A DNA stretch of 64,000 nt from NCBI GenBank assembly GCA_019695185.1, contig JAIBAN010000012.1, positions 50,775-114,774 on the forward strand. Reading direction: 5' to 3'. The notes beneath the pieces are model-generated. The model was given only the letters and a program-made list of their open reading frames with translations, was not told the origin of the DNA and did not search any database. This DNA comes from Blastocatellia bacterium. GTDB taxonomy: Bacteria > Acidobacteriota > Blastocatellia > Chloracidobacteriales > Chloracidobacteriaceae. Both the position numbers and the translations under genes were made by a program. Below, one piece after another: positions 14,600 through 24,341 of the stretch (within the stretch, counting starts at the first letter, position 1; each line of letters begins with the position of its first letter).

Positions 14600-17500
14600 T
14601 CAATGACCATCGGCCTCACGGGCAGACTGTTCAACTACCAAGGACTCTGCCGCCACTTGCGCAAACGACGGCAGGACCACCCGAAATCGGCTTCCCTGCC
14701 CTTTGCCGGCGGATTCTGCGTAAATGCGTCCGCCGTGAGCTTCCACATAGCTTCTGGAAATCGACAGCCCCAATCCGATGCCACGGGCCGAAAATTCAAA
14801 CTGCCCGGAGGTATGGGTGGAGGTATCGGTGGTGGTATAAAACTTCTCAAAAATCCGCTCGATTTCACCAGTTTCGATTCCAATACCGTCATCCTCGACG
14901 CTGACTTCGACATGGCCGGAGGCACACAAAGCCCGGAGGCGAACTTCCCCGCCGTCATAGGAAAATTTGACCGCGTTCTGGAGCAGGTTATAGAAAACCA
15001 GCCGGATTTTTTCCTCATGGGCTGAAATCCAAATCGTGTCCGGCAAATCACACTGAATCTGTAACCGGCGTTTGCGGGCATGCTCGCTCAACTCACCCAC
15101 AATGTCGTCCAGCATGTCGCGCAAATCAAACTCCACCGGTTTGAGCGTCATGGTTCCGGCACTGATGGACAACATTTCCTGAATGCCTTCGACGCTGTTG
15201 ACCATGCGTTCAACCATGCGCTGGCAGGCTTCCAGCGAGCTTCGTTGCAAATTTGTCAGCGGGCCAAACATTTCGGAAGTAATGGCCTCGGTATAGCCCC
15301 GCAGCACGGTGAGCGGCGTCCGCATTTCGTGCGAGGTCACAATCATGAAATTGCTCTTCATCTGATTGAGTTCCTGCAAGGAGCGGGTGATATGCTGCTC
15401 GTGCTCAAAAAGTTTTTCCAGTTCCTTCATGGATTCAATGACCAGCAGGTTTTTCTCCTCCAGCTCACCGTACAGGGCGGCGTTTTCAATCGCCACAGCG
15501 GCCTGATGAGCCAGGGCTTCAAGCAAATGCTGGTCGGAAACGGTGAACGGACGTTCCCGGCGAAACACAGCCAGCACGCCCACCACTTTCCCCTTGCGGG
15601 TCGTCACCGGGACGGCAATCAAACCAGTCACCTGATGCTGTTTCAACAGTTCCGGAAACGCCACCTGCGGAGAAGTTTCCGGGTCATTCAGAATCAACCC
15701 TTCTCCAGTCGTGGCCACGGTGCCGGCCACTCCGTAACCAAGGGGGAAGGTAATGGATTGGTCAATCCATTGCTCGTTCAGCCACATTCGTTTGAACACG
15801 ACTTCTGCGCCTTCAACCAGTCCGATGCCGGCTGGGCGTCCCTCAATCAGGCGTGCGCTTTCCTCCGCAATGCGCTGGAGCACCGTTGACAAATCGAGTT
15901 CCGAGTTGATAACCCGGATGCTTTCCAGTAACTGGCGCAGGTTTTCAATACGTTGTTCCTGGCGGCGGCGCAATTCCTCCACCCGTCGTTGCTGTCGTCG
16001 TTGCAGGGTTTGCAACCGCCACTGAAAAATACCGATACCGGCCCCGGCCAGTATTCCGGCATAAAGCAGATACGCCCACCACGTGCGCCACGGGGCCGGA
16101 CGAATGGCAAATGCCAGTTCAACCGGGCCGGAAACATTCCCGGCATAATCGCGCCCCCAGACCCGAAACCGATAGGTACCGTCCGGTAAATTGGTGTATT
16201 CCTTGGCGGATTTACCGGTCCATTCAGTCGGAGCCGGGTCAAAACCAACCAGTTGGGTTTGATAGCGACTGTCCGCCTCGCGGAAAAAACTGAGCAGCGC
16301 ATACTCAAACACCAGGTTGTTTTCCCAATATCCGAATTGAGGCAGGTCTGGCGGCGTGTCATGCAAACCACCCACTGCCAAACCGCTGGCAGCTTTTCCA
16401 TTCAGCAACACCCGTTCAACCAACAGCGCTTTCTGGGTTCGGTCCTCAATTTCATCCGCCGGATCGAAAATGGCGGCCCCCTCGGCGGTTCCCACCCAAA
16501 TCCGCCCTTGCCGGTCAATCATGGACGCCCCCTGGTTGCATTCGTTGCTGGGCAGGCCGTCCTGAGTGGTGAAAACCGTTGTGCGAAAATCAGATCCGTC
16601 AGCCAGAGGTGCGAGCCGCACAATTCCTCGATTCGTGCAGAGATAAACCCGCTTTTGCCAGTCTGCACAAATATGGTTGACGGTGTTGTTTGGTAAAGCC
16701 GGGCTGGTTTCAGTCGTCAAAATGCGCCATTTTGGATTGGCTTGATAGGGGTTCAGGCAAGCCACTCCTCCCGCGGTTCCCACCCAGAGCGTGCGTTGGC
16801 CCTCGCTATTAGTGCTTTCAAACAGACTGAGCACGGTATTGTTTGGCAGTTGAGAGTTTTTCGAATCGAAAACCGTCCATCTTCCCTGTTCAAACCGGAC
16901 CAGCCCGGCACCATCCGTTCCAATCCACAAAACCGGGGCACCATCCAGATTTTGACTGACGCAGAGACTGAACACCCGGTCGGTCGGTAACCCGGAATTG
17001 GCCGAATTGAAGGTGGTGAAACCACTGAACGTCTTCGGAGGCTTGAGAGGCTTGAGAGGCTTGGAAGGCAAAAATGAATTTTGCACAGGTTTCTGACTTC
17101 CGCCTGCTGTTCTCCGATTTTCCGCTTCTGAATTCGGCAGACTCCCTAGACTCTCAAGACTCCCAGGACTCCCAGAACCCTCTTCTTTCAGGCAGACCAA
17201 GCCCCCGCCATAGGTTCCAATCCACAAAGTACGCCCGGTTTTGGGTTCCACGGTTTGTGCCAGACACCAAACCAGATCATTTGGCAAATTTGAATTTTTG
17301 GTGGTGAAGACCTCCCAGGTCACTTCGGTTTTTCCATCCGGAGGATTTCCGGCTCTGGTTTTTATGTGTGCCAACCCGCCGCCATTGGTTCCAACCCACA
17401 GTGCTTCCTGGGTTTGGTTGCGGTCAGGCAACAGACACAGGACCCGGTTTCCGGGCAACGATGAATTTTCCGTATTGTACAAAGTCCAGGCTTCTGTGGA

Positions 17501-18889
17501 CTGCAGACCGGGAACCGGGGACTGCGGGCTGCTGGCAAGGTGTGCCAGCCCTCCACCGCCAGTGCCAATCCAGACTGATTGCCGGTTGGGGTCGGATGAT
17601 TCGAGCAGACTGAAAACCAGATTATTGGGCAAACCTGCGGCCTGAGTGTAGGTTTTCCATTGGCTGCTGTTAAATTGAGCCAACCCGCTGGTGGTTCCAA
17701 TCCACAACGTGCTCGCCCCAATCGCGGTTTGGGTTTGGGTCAGACTCCAAACCCCATCATTTGGCAGACCGACCAGACGCCGGTCAAAAACAGCCCATTG
17801 TCCGTCCCGCCAACTGGCAACCCCGCCGCCATAGGTTCCAATCCAGAGGGTTTTCCGGCCAGACCGGTCAGAAGTTTCCAGCAGACAGCGAACAATATTA
17901 TGCGGCAGCCTTGAATTTTCAGTGTTCCAGGTGGTCCATTGACCAGTCTGAAACCGGGCCAGCCCGCCGCCTCCGGTTCCGGCCCAAATGGTGTGAGAGC
18001 CATCCGGTTCAATCGAACGCAACAGACAGAAAATGCCATTGTGGGGCAACCCGGCATTGTCCTTGGTGAAAACCGTCCAATTTCCCGGTGATTGGGGACT
18101 GGAAGCCGGAGGGCGGGGACCCGTGGAAGCCCGCTTCCGCTCCTCTTCAATCCTTTGAATGCGCACCAGTCCGCCGGCAGTTCCCACCCACAAGGTCTGG
18201 GAGCCATCAACTTCCCGGTCACTCATCAGGCTCACCACACTGTTGTGGGGAAGTGGTGAATTGTCTTTGGTGAAAACGGTCCAGGTACCATTGTGCCAGT
18301 ACGCCAGCCCGCCGCCTGAAATTCCTGCCCACAAAATATGGCTACGGTCGGATTCCTCCGTCTCAAGCAGACAGCGGACTTGTTCTCCAGGTAGCCCTGA
18401 TGAACGGTCAAAGGTCGTCCAGACTCCATGTTGCAGATGTGCCAGCCCGGCCCCATTGGTACCGACCCACAAACTTCCATCGGCGGCGGCAAGAAGTGCA
18501 TACACATAATTCGAGCGATTGCTGGTTGGGAGTAAAACCGGTGCCCAGCGCTGGCCGTTATATCGGGCTACGCCGTCCTGAGTTCCCACCCACAAATACC
18601 CTTTCCGGTCAGCCACAACCGAGGTAATGGTGTTTTGCGGCAGGCCGTCCCGGTCAGTAAAAATGCGGAAGGTCGGACGGCCCTCCAACAATGAGGTTGG
18701 GTTGGAAACCGGCTGCCGGGCGGCAGTTTGAATTTGTCCGGCCCAGGTTGTCCAGGGGAGGTTGACCAAGCCGACCCCAAGCAGTGTCCCGCACAGGAGG
18801 AAGTACCTGACCGGGAGGTTCCACCAATCGGGCCGCCCCATTGCAAGCCATTGTTTGTGAACTGAAGCAGGCTTTGTTTCACCCTTCAT
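14600..18889 (-). CDS. Hybrid-length propeller sensor histidine kinase (Reg_prop / Y_Y_Y / GAF / HisKA / HATPase)
   Basis: Membrane sensor of 1429 residues. After a signal segment (about 25-50) come about a dozen two-component-regulator propeller repeats (LWVGTxGGGLA, NSxLPxN; about 70-870), then a Y_Y_Y domain, one membrane helix near 940-960 and a coiled stretch. The cytoplasmic part has a GAF domain (about 1000-1150), HisKA with the phospho-site SHEMRTPL near 1183, and an HATPase with N-box (NLLQNAVKFSYDGG), G1 (DDGIGI) and G2 (GIGLGLS) boxes. There is no receiver domain, so a separate regulator is needed; none is adjacent. Unlike Bacteroidetes relatives it has no AraC output domain. A 46-codon low-complexity insert built of 9-bp repeats sits between two propeller repeats. 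Confidence 0.92.
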   Translation of the reverse strand: MKGETKPASVHKQWLAMGRPDWWNLPVRYFLLCGTLLGVGLVNLPWTTWAGQIQTAARQPVSNPTSLLEGRPTFRIFTDRDGLPQNTITSVVADRKGYLWVGTQDGVARYNGQRWAPVLLPTSNRSNYVYALLAAADGSLWVGTNGAGLAHLQHGVWTTFDRSSGLPGEQVRCLLETEESDRSHILWAGISGGGLAYWHNGTWTVFTKDNSPLPHNSVVSLMSDREVDGSQTLWVGTAGGLVRIQRIEEERKRASTGPRPPASSPQSPGNWTVFTKDNAGLPHNGIFCLLRSIEPDGSHTIWAGTGGGGLARFQTGQWTTWNTENSRLPHNIVRCLLETSDRSGRKTLWIGTYGGGVASWRDGQWAVFDRRLVGLPNDGVWSLTQTQTAIGASTLWIGTTSGLAQFNSSQWKTYTQAAGLPNNLVFSLLESSDPNRQSVWIGTGGGGLAHLASSPQSPVPGLQSTEAWTLYNTENSSLPGNRVLCLLPDRNQTQEALWVGTNGGGLAHIKTRAGNPPDGKTEVTWEVFTTKNSNLPNDLVWCLAQTVEPKTGRTLWIGTYGGGLVCLKEEGSGSPGSLESLGSLPNSEAENRRTAGGSQKPVQNSFLPSKPLKPLKPPKTFSGFTTFNSANSGLPTDRVFSLCVSQNLDGAPVLWIGTDGAGLVRFEQGRWTVFDSKNSQLPNNTVLSLFESTNSEGQRTLWVGTAGGVACLNPYQANPKWRILTTETSPALPNNTVNHICADWQKRVYLCTNRGIVRLAPLADGSDFRTTVFTTQDGLPSNECNQGASMIDRQGRIWVGTAEGAAIFDPADEIEDRTQKALLVERVLLNGKAASGLAVGGLHDTPPDLPQFGYWENNLVFEYALLSFFREADSRYQTQLVGFDPAPTEWTGKSAKEYTNLPDGTYRFRVWGRDYAGNVSGPVELAFAIRPAPWRTWWAYLLYAGILAGAGIGIFQWRLQTLQRRQQRRVEELRRRQEQRIENLRQLLESIRVINSELDLSTVLQRIAEESARLIEGRPAGIGLVEGAEVVFKRMWLNEQWIDQSITFPLGYGVAGTVATTGEGLILNDPETSPQVAFPELLKQHQVTGLIAVPVTTRKGKVVGVLAVFRRERPFTVSDQHLLEALAHQAAVAIENAALYGELEEKNLLVIESMKELEKLFEHEQHITRSLQELNQMKSNFMIVTSHEMRTPLTVLRGYTEAITSEMFGPLTNLQRSSLEACQRMVERMVNSVEGIQEMLSISAGTMTLKPVEFDLRDMLDDIVGELSEHARKRRLQIQCDLPDTIWISAHEEKIRLVFYNLLQNAVKFSYDGGEVRLRALCASGHVEVSVEDDGIGIETGEIERIFEKFYTTTDTSTHTSGQFEFSARGIGLGLSISRSYVEAHGGRIYAESAGKGQGSRFRVVLPSFAQVAAESLVVEQSAREADGH
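17038..17175. repeat. Inverted 9-bp repeats inside the sensor kinase gene
   Basis: Three units of GAGGCTTGA/G (17038-17064) and four of GACTCCCWA-type (17140-17175) flank about 75 bases inside the coding region. Read inward, the arms share CTTGAGAG and TTGAGAG cores. The arms encode KPLKPLKPP and GSPGSLESLGSL. Period nine keeps the reading frame, and the whole 138-base block is 46 codons. Confidence 0.75.
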
Positions 18890-18974
18890 CCTGCACCTTT
18901 TACTTTTTTTGGTTGGCCAAGCTGGCCCGGCTTCTCACTCCACAATTTCTATCGAAGGAATAGCCTCGATACTT

Positions 18975-19277
18975 TCACACTATCGGTGAAGCGCCGAAAA
19001 CCAATCCCAGGACTGCATTTTTGCAGGAGACACAAAGCTGTGCCGTCACCACCTGAGTGACATCCTGTTGCAGGCTTTCCGCACTCCGGTATTTTGCCAA
19101 ATCAAGTGCCGCCTGTAATTGGTTCGCGGCTGTTTGCCTGCCCAGCAGTGCGTCGGCATCAATCACACCATCAAAGGCCGCCTCAATGCGGATGCTGAGG
19201 TGGTAATAGAGTGAACCCAGCGGTAAAGATTTTCCGCAACAGGTACAAAGCACAAAATCAGGGTCGTCACTGGTCAT
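18975..19277 (-). CDS. Small protein with two CxxC pairs, probably zinc-binding
   Basis: A 100-residue protein not recognised by name. It begins MTSDDPDFVLCTCCGKSLPLG and has CTCC near the N-terminus and CVSC near the C-terminus (QLCVSCKNAVLG), a spacing suited to a zinc knuckle that staples the two ends. The middle is helical. The start at ATG 19277 is preferred because upstream codons to 19403 overlap the likely promoter region of the divergent RNase D gene. No signal peptide is present. It lies 85 bases upstream of the sensor kinase on the same strand and may be co-transcribed with it. Confidence 0.65.
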   Translation of the reverse strand: MTSDDPDFVLCTCCGKSLPLGSLYYHLSIRIEAAFDGVIDADALLGRQTAANQLQAALDLAKYRSAESLQQDVTQVVTAQLCVSCKNAVLGLVFGASPIV

Positions 19278-19426
19278 CGCTGTGGGGCTTCCTGGCTGGA
19301 TGGGCCTGTTTTTTTGAAATATTTCGAATTGCGATTTGTGTGCGTGTATGATTCTAATTCCAAATCCAAAATGAGCAATCAAAAACAGAAGGCTCACAAT
19401 CATCTGCCCTCTGCCTGCAAAAAACC

Positions 19427-20635
19427 ATGTGGATTGAATCAGACAAACAATTTGCCGAATTTTGCGCGGACGCCTACCAGGATGACGCGCTGGGAATTGA
19501 CCTCGAATTTCACGGAGAAGGCCGTTACACCCCGCAACTGTGTCTGGTCCAACTGGCCTCCCGGAATAAACTGGTGGCGGTGGACCCCTTCAAAGTCAAT
19601 CTGTCACCGCTCACCCCCTTGCTTGCCGCTCCGCAGATTCGCAAGGTGTTTCACGCCGCCACTCAGGACCTGGTGATTCTGCAACGTGAAAGCGGCGTCA
19701 TGCCGGTCAGCGTGTTTGACACGCAGGTGGCAGCGGCGTTTCTGGGGTTTGGCGAATCCATCGGATACGGTGGGCTGGTGGTCAGGATGCTCAATATTCC
19801 GCTCGACAAGCGGCAGCGGTTTACCGATTGGACCCAACGCCCGCTGGCTCCGGCTCAGATTGAATATGCCATCAACGATGTCCGGCACCTGCTACCAATT
19901 TACGACCTGCTCTCCAAAGAATTGAGCTCACGCGGACGCTTTGACTGGGTGATGCAGGTTTGTTCCGACTGGGCCAGCCAAATCGGTCGGCCCCGGACAC
20001 CGGAAACCGCCTATCTGCGGTTGGGAAAACTCGCCGGGTTATCCCGCCGGGAACTTGGGGTCTTGCGGGAACTGGCAGCGTGGCGTGAAGAAACAGCCCG
20101 CTCCGAAGGCCGCCCCATCGGATCCATTTTGAGCGACGATGCCTTGCGCCAGATTTGTTTCGCCCTGCCCAAAAATGAAACTGAACTGCGCCAGGTGCGG
20201 GGCCTGCGCGACAGTATGCCCCGCAGTTTCCGGGAGGGAATTCTGGCTGCCATTCAACGGGCGCGGGCCTTGCCGGAGGGGGAGTTGCCCCAGATTTTTA
20301 CGCCACGCGAACCGGCTCCGGCGACCGAAGCCCTGGCTTCTCTGTTAAGCGCAGTGGTGCGGGCCCGCTCCATTGAGCTGGAACTTGCTCCCACCCTGAT
20401 TGCCACACGGGATGAGTTATCGAAGCTGGCAGCCTGGGCAGCTTCCGACCGGTCTTCCCCGCTCCCTGATTCCGAAGTTTTAACCGGCTGGAGAGCTGAG
20501 GCGGTGGGAAACCTGCTCCACGACCTGCTGCTCGGAAAAGTCACCGTACGGGTGGATATGACCTCCCCCGGCGGCATCATCGTTGAAGGACTGCGGACTG
20601 AGGACCAAACTCAAGGACTGAGGACTGAGGACTGA
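19427..20635 (+). CDS. rnd: Ribonuclease D (3'-5' exonuclease with HRDC)
   Basis: A 402-residue DEDDy-type exonuclease that trims tRNA and other RNA 3' ends. Exo I holds GIDLEFHG (Asp25, Glu27), Exo II is HAATQDLVIL, and Exo III is YAINDVRHLLPIY with the tyrosine and aspartate of the DEDDy class. An HRDC domain lies at about 210-285. The C-terminal tail GLRTEDQTQGLRTED is not RNase D sequence: it is encoded by the GGACTGA heptamer array, which also provides the stop codon. Start ATG 19427 fits the family N-terminus (WIESDKQF). Confidence 0.92.
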   Translation: MWIESDKQFAEFCADAYQDDALGIDLEFHGEGRYTPQLCLVQLASRNKLVAVDPFKVNLSPLTPLLAAPQIRKVFHAATQDLVILQRESGVMPVSVFDTQVAAAFLGFGESIGYGGLVVRMLNIPLDKRQRFTDWTQRPLAPAQIEYAINDVRHLLPIYDLLSKELSSRGRFDWVMQVCSDWASQIGRPRTPETAYLRLGKLAGLSRRELGVLRELAAWREETARSEGRPIGSILSDDALRQICFALPKNETELRQVRGLRDSMPRSFREGILAAIQRARALPEGELPQIFTPREPAPATEALASLLSAVVRARSIELELAPTLIATRDELSKLAAWAASDRSSPLPDSEVLTGWRAEAVGNLLHDLLLGKVTVRVDMTSPGGIIVEGLRTEDQTQGLRTED

Positions 20636-20726
20636 AGACTAAGTTTTTTCATTTCCGGTGATAAGTTCCTGACTTTCAATCCTTGGATGAAAATTAACTC
20701 AGTCCTCAGTCCTCAGTCCTCAGTCC
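20588..20726. repeat. Inverted heptamer arrays (GGACTGA) ... (TCAGTCC)4
   Basis: The left array (20588-20640) has five near-perfect GGACTGA units, interrupted by 13 bases, and overlaps the last codons of the RNase D gene. The right array (20699-20726) has TCAGTCC four times (the last followed by TT) and ends nine bases before the DUF445 start. The spacer is 58 bases. Confidence 0.95.
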
Positions 20727-20735
20727 TTGAGAATT

Positions 20736-21599
20736 ATGCCTGCTTCGGTTTGGCTGACTGCTTTGTTACAGCTTGTTATCGCCGTTTTGCACGGGTTGGC
20801 CGGGGCTTGGCTGGCAGTGCGGATGGTGTTTCGCCCACGCCAGGCATGGACGCTTGGGGGGCTGCGGGTTCCCTTTACCCCCGGACTGATTCCCTCCGAG
20901 CGGGAACTTTTTCTTGATACGTTTGCCCGTGTCATTGCCGAGCGCGTGCTGACCGTGGAGACAGTCGCTGATGAAATTTTGAGCCTGGGTATTCGAACTG
21001 AACTGGAAGTGGTTTCCGCCCGTCAATATTCTGAGCAAACCAATACTGATTACTTTATTCAGCGCATCACGGAACGGCTGGTTGACGCCCTGGAGCAAAC
21101 CAATAACAACGAAGAGCTGGCCAACCGCCTTGAAACCATGATTGCCCGCAGTATCGTGGATGCCGTAGAGGAAAAATATGGACCGGTTGGCCGTTCGGTT
21201 GCCAACCTCCTGACCGATGCCGGTTTGGTCCGGAAAGTCCTCAAGGTTTCATTTCAGGAAATTGCCGACCACTTGAGCCATAACCCGCTGGCGCGACAGG
21301 CGCTGCTGGAATCGCTTTCCGCTGCCGGTAAACAGATTTTTCCCGAAACCGGCGGGCCAGACCCGGCTTCAACCGTTCAGGTTACCGTGATGGACGAATT
21401 TGTGGTTTCTTTAAGCCGACGGCTGAATATTGAACAAATCCTGAAGGAACAATTGGCTGCTTTCAGCGATGAAATGATTGAAGAGCTGATTTACCGGGCT
21501 GCCGGACGCGAACTCAACATGATTATCCGTTTTGGCGGAGTGGTCGGCCTCGGAGTCGGAGTTATCCAGGCCCTGCTGGTTGTTTTCAGTGCCTGGTAG
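20736..21599 (+). CDS. DUF445 family membrane protein
   Basis: A 287-residue protein of the DUF445 family, whose biochemical role is unknown. The diagnostic N-terminal block is present: a short hydrophobic helix, then GGLRVPFTPGLIPSERELF. The central part is amphipathic helix, and a C-terminal hydrophobic helix (VVGLGVGVIQALLVVF, about 268-285) anchors it. ATG 20736 is used; an in-frame TTG at 20727 sits at the edge of the heptamer array and is less likely. It follows RNase D on the same strand. Confidence 0.85.
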   Translation: MPASVWLTALLQLVIAVLHGLAGAWLAVRMVFRPRQAWTLGGLRVPFTPGLIPSERELFLDTFARVIAERVLTVETVADEILSLGIRTELEVVSARQYSEQTNTDYFIQRITERLVDALEQTNNNEELANRLETMIARSIVDAVEEKYGPVGRSVANLLTDAGLVRKVLKVSFQEIADHLSHNPLARQALLESLSAAGKQIFPETGGPDPASTVQVTVMDEFVVSLSRRLNIEQILKEQLAAFSDEMIEELIYRAAGRELNMIIRFGGVVGLGVGVIQALLVVFSAW

Positions 21600-21624
21600 G
21601 TTCTTTTTTTCTGAGAGGTGATTT

Positions 21625-22098
21625 ATGTGGAAACAATGGCTTCGGGTTGGTGTGGTATCAGGTTTGGTTCTTTGCGGCGGATGGAACGTTCCTGTCAGGG
21701 GGCAGCAGTCTGGGGAACCGGTTGGCCGCTGGCAATTTCAGATTTCCCTCAATGGAATCACCCGCACTGTGGAAATAGCATTCAAGCCTGCCCCTGAGGA
21801 TGCCAAATCCAATACGCGGGGAGTCGCCAATGTGTTTTTTTCATTTGAGGGCAACCGTTCCTTTCCCATAGTCTGGAAGCAACTGACTTCTGACACCCTG
21901 AATGTGAGCGGGGAAATTGAGTTTCCGATTGGGAATGTCGGACGGAAAACCGGAACGCTTGTCCTCAAAGGAAAATTTACCGACCCGACCACTCTCACCG
22001 GAGACGCCGTTTTGATTTCAGACATTCGTGACGGAAAAGCTCCGACCGGATTTGCAACCGAAGTTGGCACGTTTTCCGCCAAGAAATCGAATCGCTGA
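21625..22098 (+). CDS. Secreted protein of unknown function
   Basis: A 157-residue protein with a clear signal peptide (about 1-27, ending VRGQQSG) and a beta-rich mature part (VGRWQFQISLNGITRTVEIAF, split for length) resembling small lipocalin- or META-like sandwich proteins that compare reduction or storage of mass. I do not recognise a family. The start ATG 21625 follows GAGAGGTGA by a good distance. It lies 25 bases after the DUF445 gene and so is likely co-transcribed with it, and it converges on the kinase-FGE gene. Confidence 0.7.
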   Translation: MWKQWLRVGVVSGLVLCGGWNVPVRGQQSGEPVGRWQFQISLNGITRTVEIAFKPAPEDAKSNTRGVANVFFSFEGNRSFPIVWKQLTSDTLNVSGEIEFPIGNVGRKTGTLVLKGKFTDPTTLTGDAVLISDIRDGKAPTGFATEVGTFSAKKSNR

Positions 22099-22112
22099 GA
22101 CACCAGGGTTGC

Positions 22113-24281
22113 CTAATTTTTGGGTACGGCCACAATCCGAAAGCCGGTATTGGGAAACTTCCGGTCCGGATAATTCCAGCCCCGTGAACTGGAATAGGCA
22201 TCGGTTGGCCGGGCATCCCACGAAACGCCATGCACGATGCGCCAGTTCTCCCCCTGCTGGGTTTCCCAGGCCGTGCCATCCCTGGGCGCGCCGTTATATG
22301 ATTTATGGTACCGGTCCTGACACCATTCCTGGACATTCCCCAGCATATCGTACAATCCCCATGGATTCGGACGTTTCTGCCCGACCGGATGGGTCCGGTT
22401 ACCGGAATTGTCATTGCACCACGCATAATTTTTGAGTTGGCGCACATCGTTTCCAAAAAAGTATTTTGTGGCGGAACCGGCCCGGCAGGCATATTCCCAT
22501 TCGGCCTCGGTGGGCAGACGATAGGAAAAACCGTCGTTCATGGCATTCAGCCGTTTGAGGAATTCCTGTATCTCGTTCCAGGACACTGAATCCACCGGAC
22601 TGCTGTCATTGAGGTTGGTTTTGGCACTCGGATTGGTCCCCATGACGGTTTTCCACTGTGCCTGTGTCACTTCGTACTTCCCCAAATAAAACGGCTTGCG
22701 AATGGTCACCGGATGGGCCGGATTTTCCTGGGCATAGGGACTGTTGCCTCCCATAGTGAAGCTTCCGGCTGGAACCCAGACGGTTTCAAGGTTGATTTTG
22801 GTTCCGGCGACTGGTTTCCAATCCGGTGGATGGGTTTCCGTTGCTGCCGGTTTGGCCGGCAGTTTCTCCCATCCGGCTGGCTGGCTGACAGGCGGCGGCG
22901 GGGCTGGCTGATTGACCGGGGCTGGTTTCCCCACTGCTGGTGAGGGCTCCGCTTTTTTGGCTGGGGCTGGTACGTCGTTTGGGTCAGGCTGAACCGGCAA
23001 CGGGCTGGCCGGGGCGGTGTGACCGGCAGTTGGTACGGATGTTGCCGGGCGGGTCAAAGCCAAAACCCCGACTCCGGCCACAATGGTCACCACCAAGGCC
23101 CCCATCAACGACCACATCCAGGGACGGCGCACTGCCGCCATCAAATTCCGCACAGGCTGGATTGGTTCCACTTTTGAAACCTGCGAAATCGGCGGCAACG
23201 CCGCCAGCGTGACCGCCTGTGATTTCAAATCAAGCGCCGGGGCGGTGGCGGGAACGACTTCCGCAGGGACCATCTGCTGCAACCAGACGGAAGTCCTTTC
23301 CACCATTTCAACAACTTTACTGTGAACGGCATGACACAGCGTCTCGGCCTGGGTCAGGATTTTTGCGGGACCTGCTGACGGTGTGTCAGTCACCGGTTGA
23401 AATGAAGGCAAAAGGGCCAGGTTGAACTGGCTTCCGGTTGGAATTCCATAGGATTGCAAGCCTGCACGCCAGCTTTGGTGCATCATGCCAATGGTTGCCG
23501 GGCGTTGCTGCGGGTTGAGGGCCAGGGCCTGGGTCAGCATGGTTGAAATCACCAGCGGAATGCCTGGGTTCAAGGTATGGGCAGGCCGGAGGGGATCTGT
23601 TTCGGTGTCCATCACGGCGAGCGTGCGGGTCAAAGCATCCGGAGCCTGCACTCCGGTCAAAAGATGATAGAGCGTTGCAGCCAGTGAGAATAAATCGCTT
23701 CTGGTATCGGTTCCCTTCCCCTGTATCTGTTCCAGCGGGGCATAGCCTGGGGTATAGGCCACCAGACTGTCCTGCGAACCAAACCGCGAAACGCATGACC
23801 CCAACCCTTTGGCCAAACCAAAATCAAGCAAAACAATCTGGCCGGTTTCCGTCAGTTTGAGATTTGCCGGTTTCAAGTCACGGTGAATAATCGGCGGGTG
23901 ATGGCCATGCAGGTATTCGAGAACTCCAAAGAGTTGCTCGCCCCAGTGCAGCACCGTTTCAATCGGAATGGCATTGCCATACTGTTCCAGCAACCGTCCC
24001 AAATCCTGGCCGGGAATATATTCCATGACCAGAAACTGACCGTTTGCTTCTAAAAAATGGTCGGAGACTTTCGGCAGGGCGGAGTGACGCAATTCAGCCA
24101 ACAGACAGGCTTCCCGTTCAAAGGCTTTGCACAACTGGTCGGTGGCGAAAAATGTCTGTTTGACCGCCACCCGGTGACCAAGACGTTCGTCCAGCGCTTC
24201 ATAAACGGCTCCCATTCCTCCCTGGGCCAAAGGACGAACAATGCGATAGCGATTTTGCAAAACAGATCCAACGGAAATCAT
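22113..24281 (-). CDS. Ser/Thr protein kinase with C-terminal formylglycine-generating-enzyme (FGE/SUMF1) domain
   Basis: A transmembrane kinase of 722 residues. The Hanks-type domain occupies about 8-265 with GGMGAVYEA, VAVKQ, HRDLKPAN (near 131) and DFG (near 152), all intact. A Pro/Ala-rich linker surrounds one membrane helix near 390-410. The extracytoplasmic C-terminus (about 480-720) is an FGE-sulfatase domain (WVPAGSFTMGG, YEVTQAQWK, RLPTEAEWEYACRAG, GNVQEWCQD, GFRIV). Such domains often act as C-type-lectin-like binding modules rather than true FGEs, so a ligand sensor is plausible. ATG 24281 has GGAGG five bases upstream and is preferred to 24311. A -24/-12 promoter lies just upstream. 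Confidence 0.9.
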   Translation of the reverse strand: MISVGSVLQNRYRIVRPLAQGGMGAVYEALDERLGHRVAVKQTFFATDQLCKAFEREACLLAELRHSALPKVSDHFLEANGQFLVMEYIPGQDLGRLLEQYGNAIPIETVLHWGEQLFGVLEYLHGHHPPIIHRDLKPANLKLTETGQIVLLDFGLAKGLGSCVSRFGSQDSLVAYTPGYAPLEQIQGKGTDTRSDLFSLAATLYHLLTGVQAPDALTRTLAVMDTETDPLRPAHTLNPGIPLVISTMLTQALALNPQQRPATIGMMHQSWRAGLQSYGIPTGSQFNLALLPSFQPVTDTPSAGPAKILTQAETLCHAVHSKVVEMVERTSVWLQQMVPAEVVPATAPALDLKSQAVTLAALPPISQVSKVEPIQPVRNLMAAVRRPWMWSLMGALVVTIVAGVGVLALTRPATSVPTAGHTAPASPLPVQPDPNDVPAPAKKAEPSPAVGKPAPVNQPAPPPPVSQPAGWEKLPAKPAATETHPPDWKPVAGTKINLETVWVPAGSFTMGGNSPYAQENPAHPVTIRKPFYLGKYEVTQAQWKTVMGTNPSAKTNLNDSSPVDSVSWNEIQEFLKRLNAMNDGFSYRLPTEAEWEYACRAGSATKYFFGNDVRQLKNYAWCNDNSGNRTHPVGQKRPNPWGLYDMLGNVQEWCQDRYHKSYNGAPRDGTAWETQQGENWRIVHGVSWDARPTDAYSSSRGWNYPDRKFPNTGFRIVAVPKN

Positions 24282-24341
24282 ACCGGCCTCCATTGCCGAA
24301 ATTAAATTCACAATTATTTTTCGAGTGTGAACAATCTAAAT

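Noticed and set aside
14436..14603. N-terminal extension of the 13878-14435 gene
   Set aside because: It crosses the palindromic element and encodes Cys/Arg-rich non-family sequence; ATG 14435 has its own AAGG.
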